64,000 nt of DNA. Origin: Oscillospiraceae bacterium (lineage in GTDB: Bacteria > Bacillota > Clostridia > Oscillospirales > CAG-272). The position numbers and the translations under genes are program-made. The notes beneath the pieces were generated by a model that saw nothing but the letters and a program-made list of their open reading frames with translations, was not told where the DNA came from and ran no database searches. The stretch is from assembly GCA_015064185.1 (NCBI GenBank), contig SVSS01000001.1, positions 254,910 to 318,909 of the forward strand, given 5' to 3'. Below, piece by piece: positions 14,680-22,561 of this stretch (position 1 is the first letter of the stretch; each line of letters begins with the position of its first letter).

Positions 14680-14770
14680 TGGCGGAGAAGGTGGGATTTG
14701 AACCCACGCGCCGCGTTAACGGCCTACGAGATTTCGAGTCACGCCTCTTCGACCACTTGAGTACTTCTCC
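14680..14770 (-). tRNA. tRNA-Ser (anticodon CGA)
   Basis: The minus strand folds as a class II tRNA. The acceptor is GGAGAAG/CTTCTCC, the D-stem CTC/GAG, the anticodon loop CTCGAAA, the long variable stem GCCG/CGGC, and the T-arm GTGGG/CCCAC; CCA is encoded. It reads the serine codon UCG. The anticodon stem CGTGA/TCTCG contains a central U-U mismatch, which is unusual. The 3' half matches the partial copy at 9902-10036, making this gene the likely integration site of the island. Confidence 0.88.
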
Positions 14771-14975
14771 GTATATTTAATTGTCGGAATTTTGATAGAA
14801 AACTGTATACCAACCGCTTGGCATCTCTGCGCTTCAATTCCGTAAAAGCCAGATGCTGCAAGGGTTTCGGGAAGTAAACTGTGACGAAGTCGGTTTGTTT
14901 TCGAGTCACATTTTTGCGAGTGTTTCAGCGTGGTTCTCATAAATCTTATCGCGTCCATCGCTCAAAACATGTGTT

Positions 14976-15004
14976 ATTATAGCATATGAGATTACAAAAA
15001 GCAA
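14976..15004 (-). promoter_or_regulatory. Sigma-A promoter with extended -10, upstream of tRNA-Ser
   Basis: TTGCTT and TATAAT are 17 bp apart on the minus strand, with TGC immediately before the -10. It lies about 200 bp upstream of the tRNA. No gene is recognised in 14771-14975. Confidence 0.65.
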
Positions 15005-15110
15005 TAGTTTTTTAAAAATAAAAGTTTGTTTTGTGAAATTTTCGCCTCGCTTTTGTGAAGGCTCTATTGCTTAACTGCGGTGTGGCGATATATAACATTT
15101 TTATAGAACA

Positions 15111-15134
15111 CCGCCCACCCGTGAGGGTGGGCGG
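15111..15134. terminator. Strong hairpin at the end of the flotillin gene
   Basis: CCGCCCACCC-GTGA-GGGTGGGCGG, a perfect 10-bp GC-rich stem just beyond the flotillin stop. The T-run is better on the plus strand than on the minus strand, so the direction of use is uncertain. Confidence 0.65.
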
Positions 15135-15153
15135 CTCGCTTTTTGCAAAATAA

Positions 15154-16596
15154 TTACTCGGCGTCGGTTACATCAGTATTGGTAGTTTCAACCTCTGTGG
15201 GGGTTGCTTCGATTACCGTTGCTGCGGATGCCTTGCCGCCGACAAAGCCTGCGAGCAGGCTACCGATATCGATACCGGTAGATTCCTTTACGCCTGCCAT
15301 GATCTGATCGGCGCTGTTCATGACGTCACGTACCAGCTTTGTGGAGTTGCCGTCACCGTACATGACGATCTTATCGGTCTTAGCAAGAGGAGCAGCGGCG
15401 TTTTTGACGACCTCAGGCAGAGCAGACAGGTACATTTCAAGCACAGAGGCTTCACCCATTTTTTTCTGTGCCTCAGCCTTCTTTTCGATGGCTTCAGCCT
15501 CAGCAAGACCCTTGGCACGGATACCCTCTGCCTCTTGCTCCATGGCAAAGCGCAATGCTTCGGCCTCGGCACGCTTTGCTTCGGCTGCCTTAATCGCCTC
15601 ATACTGGCGTGCATCGGCTTCTCTTTGGCGCTTAATGAGCTCAGCCTCGGCTTCCTTCTCGGATTGATACTTCATCGCGTCAGCCTGCTTTTTGATCTCT
15701 GCATCAAGGCGACGCTCTTGAATGGCGATCTCCTTTTCGGCAAGCTCAGCTTCCTTTTCGCGGCGCGCAATATCCGCATTGGTCTTAGCAATCTCGATGA
15801 TCTTACGCTGATTTTCCTGTTGGATGGAGTAAGCGGCATCAGCCTCTGCCTTTTTGGTATCGGCGCGCACCTGCATGTCTGCCTGCTGTACAGCGAGCTC
15901 GGCATTCTGCTCGGCGATCTTCTTTTCAGCCTCTACCTTTACGGCGTTTGCTTCCTGCTGTGCATTAGAGGTTGCAATAGCAATATCTCTTTGGGCGTTC
16001 GCTTTAGCGATCTGGGCGTTCTTGCGGATCTGTTCCACGTTGTCGATACCCATATTTTCGATCGTGCCGGCGCCGTCCTTAAAGTTTTGAATATTGAAGT
16101 TTACAACCTCAATACCCAGCTTTTCCATATCGGGAATAACGTTTTCGGTGATCTTTTTGGCAACGCCCTGGCGATCCTGCACCATCTCCTTGAGGCCAAC
16201 AGAACCCACGATCTCACGCATGTTGCCCTCAAGCACCTGCGTGACGAGCGTGATCAGCTCTAACCTGGTTTTTCCAAGCAGGGATTCTGCCGCGCGCTTT
16301 AAAAGCTCGGGGTCGGAAGAAATTTTGATGTTGGCAACACCGTCAACCGAAACGTTGATAAACTCGTTGGTGGGAACAGCTTCAGACGTTTTTATATCTA
16401 CCTGCATCACGCCAAGGGAGAGCTTATCCACACGCTCGAAAAAGGGAACACGCCAACCGGCTTTACCGATCAGAATGCGCTTTTTTCCAAGGCCGGAAAT
16501 GATGTAAGCGGTATCGGGCGGAGCCTTCAGATAGCCAAAAATGATGAAGAGCAGAAGCAAAACGCCTACCGCGATTCCGATAAATACAAATGGCAT
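15154..16596 (-). CDS. floT: Flotillin-like protein (SPFH domain)
   Basis: A 480-residue flotillin. One N-terminal membrane helix (about 3-22) is followed by a short region ending in the SPFH/band-7 domain (to about 200). A long Ala/Glu/Lys-rich coiled coil with repeated EA-type heptads (about 200-390) and a Gly/Ala-containing C-terminal segment come after. Flotillins organise ordered membrane microdomains and influence secretion and membrane fluidity. AGGAGGA lies 6 nt before the ATG, and a sigma-A promoter 85 bp upstream makes it an independent unit. The usual NfeD-type partner gene is not adjacent. Confidence 0.9.
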   Translation of the reverse strand: MPFVFIGIAVGVLLLLFIIFGYLKAPPDTAYIISGLGKKRILIGKAGWRVPFFERVDKLSLGVMQVDIKTSEAVPTNEFINVSVDGVANIKISSDPELLKRAAESLLGKTRLELITLVTQVLEGNMREIVGSVGLKEMVQDRQGVAKKITENVIPDMEKLGIEVVNFNIQNFKDGAGTIENMGIDNVEQIRKNAQIAKANAQRDIAIATSNAQQEANAVKVEAEKKIAEQNAELAVQQADMQVRADTKKAEADAAYSIQQENQRKIIEIAKTNADIARREKEAELAEKEIAIQERRLDAEIKKQADAMKYQSEKEAEAELIKRQREADARQYEAIKAAEAKRAEAEALRFAMEQEAEGIRAKGLAEAEAIEKKAEAQKKMGEASVLEMYLSALPEVVKNAAAPLAKTDKIVMYGDGNSTKLVRDVMNSADQIMAGVKESTGIDIGSLLAGFVGGKASAATVIEATPTEVETTNTDVTDAE

Positions 16597-16679
16597 AATT
16601 GTATCCTCCTAAGGGTTAATATATCGATAAAGTAATATGCAGGGGCCCTTACCGGCAGCACATCGCTTATCGTGATTTT

Positions 16680-16708
16680 ATTGTAGCATGATTTGGAAAA
16701 TAATGCAA
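16680..16708 (-). promoter_or_regulatory. Sigma-A promoter of the flotillin gene
   Basis: On the minus strand, TTGCAT is followed after 17 bp by TACAAT. Confidence 0.75.
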
Positions 16709-16748
16709 GGGGCGGTAGGGACAAACTAATGCAATCTATGCACAAAAA

Positions 16749-16777
16749 AGAGTATGGCCGTCGTAAAACCATACTCT
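16749..16777 (-). terminator. Terminator of the GyrB-like gene
   Basis: AGAGTATGG pairs with CCATACTCT, followed by TTTTTT on the minus strand, 60 bp past the stop codon. Confidence 0.88.
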
Positions 16778-16836
16778 TTCGTTCTTTTTTGTGCCTTTTC
16801 CTTTCGTTTTCGCGAAAAATGAGGCATTTTCATGTT

Positions 16837-18840
16837 TTAGATATCGGCATCCTTGATATACTCGCTGCCATGCTCCGCAATAAATACCTTTCGCTCGGTA
16901 AGATTATCGCCCATGAGGACATCAAACATATATTCGGTGCGTTCGACATCTGCGGGCTCTACCGAGATCAGGCGCCTTGTCGCGGGGTTCATGGTGGTCT
17001 GCCACATCATTTCGGGCTCGTTTTCGCCAAGACCCTTAGAGCGCTGCAGGGTGTATTTTTTACCCTCAGCCTCCAGCCTCTTGAGGATATCAGCCTTCTC
17101 AAACTCGTTGTAGGCAAACAGGATCTCATCCTTGGTCGTGATCTCAAACAAGGGGGATTCTGCAATAAAGACCTTCTTTTCCTGCAAGAGGGTGGGGAGC
17201 AGGCGGTAGAATAAGGTCAGCAGGAGCGTGCGGATCTGGAAGCCGTCCTCATCGGCATCGGTACAAATGATGATCTTGGACCAAGAAAGCTTGGTAATGT
17301 CAAAGCGGTTAAACTCATTTTTCAGCTTGCCGTTAACCTCCACGCCACAGCCGATGACGCGCAAAAGGTCGTTGATGATGTCATTTTTGAAAATGCGGTC
17401 GTAGGTTGCCTTCACGCAGTTCAGGGTCTTACCGCGCACAGGAATGATCGCTTGGAATTCGGGGGAGCGACCGAGCTTACAGGAGGTAAGCGCCGAATCA
17501 CCCTCTACGATATAAAGCTCGCGGATGCTAGGGTCCTTTGAGCGGCAGCCTACAAATTTTTCTACGCGGTTGGAAATATCGATTTTTTTGCTAAGAGAAT
17601 CTGCGGTATCGATACGGACCTTGTCCGCGTGCTCGCGGCTGCGCTTGTTGATCAGGACCTGATTGGTAAAGGTTTCTGCCTCCTTGGGGTTTTCGGTGAG
17701 GTAGAAATTGAGCTGCTGGCGGATGAAGTCCTTCAGCGCCTCGTAAATAAAGGAGTTGGTGATCGCCTTTTTTGTCTGATTCTCATAGGAGGTCATGGTG
17801 GAAAAGCTGTTGATCACAAGGAACAGGCAATCCCTAACGTCCTCAAAGATAATACTTTTTTCGCCCTTTTTGTATTTGCCGTTTGCCTTCAGGTGTGCAT
17901 CAATTGCCGCAACAAACGCCTGTTTGACGGCGCGGTCGGGTGAGCCGCCGTGCTCAAGAAAGCTCGAGTTGTGGTAATATTCGGTCGTTTTGACGGCGCT
18001 TGATACGCAAAAGGAAATGTCTGCCTTTAATTTGTAATCTGCCTTATCATCGCGGTCGCGTCCCTTGGTTTCAAGGTGCCAAAGCACAGGCTCTGTCTTA
18101 GCGGTGTCGCCTACGCGCTCTTTTACGTAATCGGAAATGCCGTTTTGATAAACAAAGGATTGCTCGGTAAATTTCTTGTTCTCGCCCTCAAGACGAAGGG
18201 TAAAGGTAATACCGGGGTTCACCACCGCTTGACGGTGCATGGTATCAATGAAGAATTGATGAGGGATCTTAATATCGGTAAAGACCTCGATATCGGGGCG
18301 CCAGCGGATGATGGTACCCGTGCGGCGCTCGCGCTTTTCAAGCGGGCGTGATGCAAGCTCACTTATGGGGTTGCCCTTTTTAAAGCTGATGGTGTGCAGC
18401 TCGTTACCGTCAAAGGACTGCACCTCCATGTACTCGGAGGAATATTGCGTGGCGCACGCGCCAAGACCGTTCAGACCAAGGGAATATTCGTAAGAGCCGC
18501 CGCCCTTGTTGTTTTCGTATTTGCCACCTGCGTAAAGCTCGCAGAAAATGAGCTCCCAGTTGTAGCGACCCTCCTTTTGGTTGAATCCAAGGGGAATGCC
18601 GCGTCCGCGGTCATCTACTTCTATGGAAAGATCGTTAAAGACGGTTACGGTAATGATATTGCCGTGCCCCTCGCGCGCCTCGTCAACCGAATTCGAGAGG
18701 ATCTCAAAAAAAGAATGCTCACAGCCCTCAAGCCCGTCAGAGCCAAAAATAACGCCGGGGCGCTTTCTTACACGGTCAGCACCCTTTAAGGCGGTGATAC
18801 TGTCATTGCCATAGCTTTTTGCCGAAGTTTTTGCAGCCAT
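16837..18840 (-). CDS. Divergent GyrB/ParE-type topoisomerase ATPase subunit
   Basis: A 667-residue type IIA topoisomerase B-subunit paralogue. The GHKL ATPase site shows EILSNSVDEAREG, DDRGRGIP and GLNGLGACATQYSS. The TOPRIM metal site shows YIVEGDSALTS (canonical EGDSAGG, here without the GG) and TDADEDGFQIRTLLL. QRSKGLGENEP is the C-terminal signature. It differs enough from housekeeping GyrB to be the extra clostridial paralogue normally paired with a GyrA-like gene, yet no A subunit is adjacent. AAAGGAG precedes the ATG, and a promoter and a terminator frame it as a single-gene transcript. Confidence 0.88.
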   Translation of the reverse strand: MAAKTSAKSYGNDSITALKGADRVRKRPGVIFGSDGLEGCEHSFFEILSNSVDEAREGHGNIITVTVFNDLSIEVDDRGRGIPLGFNQKEGRYNWELIFCELYAGGKYENNKGGGSYEYSLGLNGLGACATQYSSEYMEVQSFDGNELHTISFKKGNPISELASRPLEKRERRTGTIIRWRPDIEVFTDIKIPHQFFIDTMHRQAVVNPGITFTLRLEGENKKFTEQSFVYQNGISDYVKERVGDTAKTEPVLWHLETKGRDRDDKADYKLKADISFCVSSAVKTTEYYHNSSFLEHGGSPDRAVKQAFVAAIDAHLKANGKYKKGEKSIIFEDVRDCLFLVINSFSTMTSYENQTKKAITNSFIYEALKDFIRQQLNFYLTENPKEAETFTNQVLINKRSREHADKVRIDTADSLSKKIDISNRVEKFVGCRSKDPSIRELYIVEGDSALTSCKLGRSPEFQAIIPVRGKTLNCVKATYDRIFKNDIINDLLRVIGCGVEVNGKLKNEFNRFDITKLSWSKIIICTDADEDGFQIRTLLLTLFYRLLPTLLQEKKVFIAESPLFEITTKDEILFAYNEFEKADILKRLEAEGKKYTLQRSKGLGENEPEMMWQTTMNPATRRLISVEPADVERTEYMFDVLMGDNLTERKVFIAEHGSEYIKDADI

Positions 18841-18892
18841 TACATGCTCCTTTTTCTCTGCTTTTTACAAGGGATAGTGTTCTTATCTACAT

Positions 18893-18921
18893 ATTGTACC
18901 ATATCTTGTGGATTTTGTAAA
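18893..18921 (-). promoter_or_regulatory. Sigma-A promoter of the GyrB-like gene
   Basis: On the minus strand, TTTACA is followed after 17 bp by TACAAT. Confidence 0.72.
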
Positions 18922-18970
18922 GTGTCACCAACATTTTTTTAAATATTCACCAAAAAAACAGATCTACCCC

Positions 18971-18999
18971 TTGCACGCGGGTGATCAAATCTGTATAAT
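18971..18999 (+). promoter_or_regulatory. Sigma-A promoter of the murD gene series
   Basis: TTGCAC is followed after 17 bp by a consensus TATAAT. It is divergent from the GyrB-like promoter, 50 bp away. Confidence 0.8.
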
Positions 19000-19044
19000 A
19001 TACTATGGATACGCCTATTTTATATTATTTAATGAGGTGATCCG

Positions 19045-20418
19045 ATGACACTTGAAGCGTTTTGTAAGACCCCTGCTTGTTTTTCTGTGGCACTCCTTGG
19101 CTTCGGCCGCGCCAACCGTGCTGTGCTTGCGTGGCTAAGGGAGCATGGGGGCACTGCTACGGTATACACCGAGTTTCCCTTACCCCCTGAAGCTGAAAAC
19201 ACTTGCGCAGGGCAGGGGATTGTCATTTGTGCAGGCGCTTTCCCCGCGGTCTTCCCCGAGCAGGTGCTCATACGCTCCCCCGGTATTCGCCCTGACATAC
19301 CTGCTATTTTGCAATCTGTTGCGGCAGGTGCGCTTCTGACAAGCGAGGTCGAGCTGCTCATGTCACTGCTTCCTTGTAGGTGCATCGGCATTACCGGTAG
19401 CGATGGTAAGACCACCACAGCAACCCTGACGGCCGCACTTCTTAAAGCTGCGGGGCACCGCGTGTGGCTTGGCGGTAACAACGGCACGCCCCTTTTACCT
19501 GCCGTATCGCAAATGTGTGAGAGCGATATAGCCGTTTTAGAGCTCTCGAGCTTTCAGCTCATGACAATGCGGCGCGCGCCAGAGGTGGCGGTGATCACCA
19601 ACATTACCCCCAATCATCTCAATTGGCATGCCGACATGGCGGAATACATCACGTCGAAATGCCGTATTTTTACCGCCGATACGCGCCTTGTCTTAAACGC
19701 CGAAAATGCGCAGACACGCAAGATCGGAGAGGGCAAGGAGAGGGCAGTGATCTTTTTTTCGTCGTCGGCAAAGGGGGCTGATTTTGCCACCGATATTGTC
19801 GCTGACAGTGGCGCGGTTTATGCATCGGGCAACGATGTCGTTGTGATCGAAAAGGACGCACGGCGTACCTTTTCCTGCCTTGGGTCCTTCTCTTTGCCCG
19901 GTAAGCACAATCTTGAAAATTTACTTGCTGCAATTGGCGTCACGGCGCCGTTTCTCAACGACACCGCACCGCGTATCGCGCTTCGGGATTTCCGCGGCGT
20001 CGCGCACCGCTTGCAGTATGTTGCCACGGTGCGTGGGGTAACCTATTATAACAGCTCTATTGATACTTCGCCTACCAGAACCGCCGCGGCGCTTGCCGCA
20101 CTTGGTACACACCCTCTTGTTATTGCGGGCGGTAGAGGGAAGGGGGTATCGTTTGCACCCTTGGCAACGGCGCTTGAGGCACACGCCAAGGCTGTTTATC
20201 TCTACGGTGAGGCGGCAGAGGAGATCGCGGCGGTGCTGGATCCCAAATTCCCCCACAAAGCATTTTCTCGCTTTGCCGATGCTTTTTTTGCGGCTGCCGA
20301 TGATGCCGAGGAGGGCGATACCGTTTTGCTGTCACCCGCGTGTACCGCGTTTGGTGAATTTCGTGACTTTGAAGAAAGAGGCGAGGTCTTTTGCCGGTTG
20401 GTACAGGAACTTGCATAG
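19045..20418 (+). CDS. murD: UDP-N-acetylmuramoyl-L-alanine:D-glutamate ligase
   Basis: A 457-residue Mur ligase, normal for MurD. The N-terminal domain binds UDP-MurNAc-Ala. The central ATPase domain has the P-loop GITGSDGKTTTAT and the NITPNHLNWHADMAEYITSK segment. The C-terminal domain has YYNSSIDTSPTRTAAAL. It adds D-glutamate to the cytoplasmic peptidoglycan precursor. It is outside the usual division/cell-wall cluster and instead heads a run of peptidases and PLP enzymes. GAGGTGATC lies 5 nt before the ATG. Confidence 0.93.
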   Translation: MTLEAFCKTPACFSVALLGFGRANRAVLAWLREHGGTATVYTEFPLPPEAENTCAGQGIVICAGAFPAVFPEQVLIRSPGIRPDIPAILQSVAAGALLTSEVELLMSLLPCRCIGITGSDGKTTTATLTAALLKAAGHRVWLGGNNGTPLLPAVSQMCESDIAVLELSSFQLMTMRRAPEVAVITNITPNHLNWHADMAEYITSKCRIFTADTRLVLNAENAQTRKIGEGKERAVIFFSSSAKGADFATDIVADSGAVYASGNDVVVIEKDARRTFSCLGSFSLPGKHNLENLLAAIGVTAPFLNDTAPRIALRDFRGVAHRLQYVATVRGVTYYNSSIDTSPTRTAAALAALGTHPLVIAGGRGKGVSFAPLATALEAHAKAVYLYGEAAEEIAAVLDPKFPHKAFSRFADAFFAAADDAEEGDTVLLSPACTAFGEFRDFEERGEVFCRLVQELA

Positions 20419-20470
20419 CCGCAGGGCTTATGTGTTCGACTCCCGTGCGGCTAAGAAAGGATATAAAATT

Positions 20471-21508
20471 TTGGAACTGAAACAATTCATTTGTGCTCTT
20501 GCGGAGCTGATGAGCATTACAGGCTACGAGGGCTATGATAAGGAGCGACTCACCGCCCTGATGCAGGGCTTTGATGAGAACTATACCGATGCCGTCGGTA
20601 ACCGTGTGTTTGTCCGTCGGTCGGGCAAGGAGCGCGCCCCCAAAATTCTCGTTGATACGCATTTTGATGAGATCGGCATGCTGGTAACCGACATCAAGGA
20701 GGGCGGCTTTCTTACCGTGACCTCTGTGGGCGGTCTTGACGCACGCACGCTTTCCTCTGCACGCGTGCGCGTGTATGGCAAAGAGGTGATCGATGCGGTG
20801 GTATCCTCAACACCTCCGCATTTGTCGGGGGATGAGAAAAAACTGCCCCGCCCGGAGGAGCTTTTGATCGATACGGGCTACCCCACCGAGGAGCTGCGCG
20901 AATTGGTGCGTATCGGCACGCCTGTCGGCTTTTACCCCATGTATCGCACGCTTGCCGGTGGCAGGCTTGCGGGCAAGGGCCTTGATAACAAGGCGTGCGC
21001 CGCCATTGCCGCGGCGGCATTGCTGGAGATCCCTTCCGCGCAGCTTGCGGGCGATGTGTATTTATTGCTTTCGGTGCATGAGGAGACCGACCGCATTGGC
21101 GGTACTGCCGTTGGCGGCTTTGCTCTTATGCCCGATTATGCGATGGTGATCGATGTGAATCTTGGATATATGAGCGGTGCTGAGCGCCGTGAGTGTGTGG
21201 AAATGGGCAAGGGCCCCTCAATCGCACGCAGCGCGATCGTCGACCGTCGCCTCACAGCCCTTACCGAGGCGCTTGCCACCAGGGAAAATATCCCGTGGCA
21301 GATCGCCGTTGAGCCAAAGAGCACGGGTACCAATACCGAGGCACTGCATTTGGTTGGGGCAGGCATTTCTGTGGTGGATGTGGGGCTGCCCCTCACCGCC
21401 ATGCACACATACCAAGAGGTGTTGGATATGAAGGATGCCGAGGCACTGAAAAGCTTGGTAACGGCATTTGTCACTGACCGAGAGATCGCGGAGGTGTTTG
21501 CAGTATGA
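20471..21508 (+). CDS. M42-family aminopeptidase, paralogue 1
   Basis: A 345-residue M42 (TET/glutamyl aminopeptidase-like) metallopeptidase. Metal-ligand motifs are visible: DTHFDEIGM, GKGLDNKACA, SVHEETDR, an aspartate in MVIDVNLGY, and AMHTYQEV. A TTG start at 20471 is proposed: GAAAGGA lies about 10 nt upstream and the length then matches the two paralogues that follow. The same frame stays open far upstream without another good start. Among the three copies this one is the most divergent around HEETD, where others have EEIG or EEVG. It overlaps the next gene by 4 nt. Confidence 0.85.
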   Translation: MELKQFICALAELMSITGYEGYDKERLTALMQGFDENYTDAVGNRVFVRRSGKERAPKILVDTHFDEIGMLVTDIKEGGFLTVTSVGGLDARTLSSARVRVYGKEVIDAVVSSTPPHLSGDEKKLPRPEELLIDTGYPTEELRELVRIGTPVGFYPMYRTLAGGRLAGKGLDNKACAAIAAAALLEIPSAQLAGDVYLLLSVHEETDRIGGTAVGGFALMPDYAMVIDVNLGYMSGAERRECVEMGKGPSIARSAIVDRRLTALTEALATRENIPWQIAVEPKSTGTNTEALHLVGAGISVVDVGLPLTAMHTYQEVLDMKDAEALKSLVTAFVTDREIAEVFAV

Positions 21509-22548
21509 CAAGCGGTGTAAAACTGATTGAAAAGCTGTCGCTTGCCTTTGGCCCTACCGGGTGCGAGGGTGAGGTAGAAGGGCTGATCCGTGCCGAGCTT
21601 GCAGGCTTGCCTGTTGAGCTGATGACAGATCGTATGGGCAATCTTACGGCACATCTTAAGGGCCCCGCAGGTGCGCCGCGCGTGCTGCTTTCGGCGCATA
21701 TGGATGAGGTTGGCTTTATGGTCACCGAGATCGAGTCAAATGGGTTTCTTCGCTTTGCTACGCTTGGCGGCATCGATCCACGCGTAATGGTTGGCAGAGC
21801 CGTAACCCTTGGTGATGAAAAAAAGCGTGTGGCAGGCGTGATCTCGGCGAAGGGCATTCATTTTCAAAGTGCCGAGGAGCGCAGCAAAATGCCGCAGCTT
21901 AAGGATATGTATATCGATATTGGTGTCAGCAGCCGCGAGGAGGCAGAGCAATATGTGTCGCTTGGCGATTTTGGCACCTTTGACACGCCCTTTCTTCCCT
22001 TTGGCAAGGAGAAGGCGTTTCTTTCCGGCAAGGCGCTTGACGACCGTGTAGGGTGCGCTGTGCTCATTGAGGTGCTGCGCGCTGTCGCGGACAAGCACCT
22101 GCCGCTTGATGTGTGGTTTGCGTTTACCGTGCGAGAGGAGATCGGCATTTCGGGTGCTACTGTCGTGGCAAACCGTGTATCGCCCGATATGGCATTTGTC
22201 ATTGAAACCACTGCAATGGCAGATCTGCCCGATGTGCCTGCGGCGCGCCGCGTGGCAGACATTGGCAAGGGCGGTGTGCTTTCGTTGCTTGACAACGGAA
22301 CAATCTATGACCGTGCGCTGATCGACCGCGTGCTGAAGGTCGCCGGGGAAAAGAATATCCCCGTGCAGGTAAAGCGGTATGTTTCGGGCGGCAACGACGC
22401 CAAGCATATCCATCAATCGGGCGTTGGTGTGCGCTGTGTTGCGCTTTCCGCCCCCACGCGCTATTTGCACGCACCTGTTTCGGTGGCAAAATACAGCGAT
22501 ATTGAAGCCATGATAGCACTGCTTGCGGCAATGCTTGAAAATGCATAA
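21505..22548 (+). CDS. M42-family aminopeptidase, paralogue 2
   Basis: A 347-residue M42 peptidase. SAHMDEVGFMV supplies the first metal-binding histidine, GKALDDRVGCAV the bridging aspartate, TVREEIGISGA the catalytic glutamate pair, and FVIETTAM and RYLHAPVS the remaining ligand regions. The family forms large tetrahedral cytosolic aminopeptidases that trim peptides. The start ATG overlaps the stop of paralogue 1 in ATGA, so translation is coupled. The preserved motifs suggest an active enzyme. Confidence 0.92.
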   Translation: MTSGVKLIEKLSLAFGPTGCEGEVEGLIRAELAGLPVELMTDRMGNLTAHLKGPAGAPRVLLSAHMDEVGFMVTEIESNGFLRFATLGGIDPRVMVGRAVTLGDEKKRVAGVISAKGIHFQSAEERSKMPQLKDMYIDIGVSSREEAEQYVSLGDFGTFDTPFLPFGKEKAFLSGKALDDRVGCAVLIEVLRAVADKHLPLDVWFAFTVREEIGISGATVVANRVSPDMAFVIETTAMADLPDVPAARRVADIGKGGVLSLLDNGTIYDRALIDRVLKVAGEKNIPVQVKRYVSGGNDAKHIHQSGVGVRCVALSAPTRYLHAPVSVAKYSDIEAMIALLAAMLENA

Positions 22549-22561
22549 GAAAGGGAATGTT

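Noticed and set aside
14716..14958. Minus-strand ORF of 80 codons next to tRNA-Ser
   Set aside because: It runs into the tRNA gene itself and has no Shine-Dalgarno site.
14771..14975. Possible second tRNA or leader RNA between the promoter at 14976 and tRNA-Ser
   Set aside because: No cloverleaf could be formed, and T-loop-like sequence was not found.
15535..16263. 242-codon plus-strand ORF opposite flotillin
   Set aside because: Antisense to the flotillin coiled coil. The long open frame follows from its skewed codon composition.
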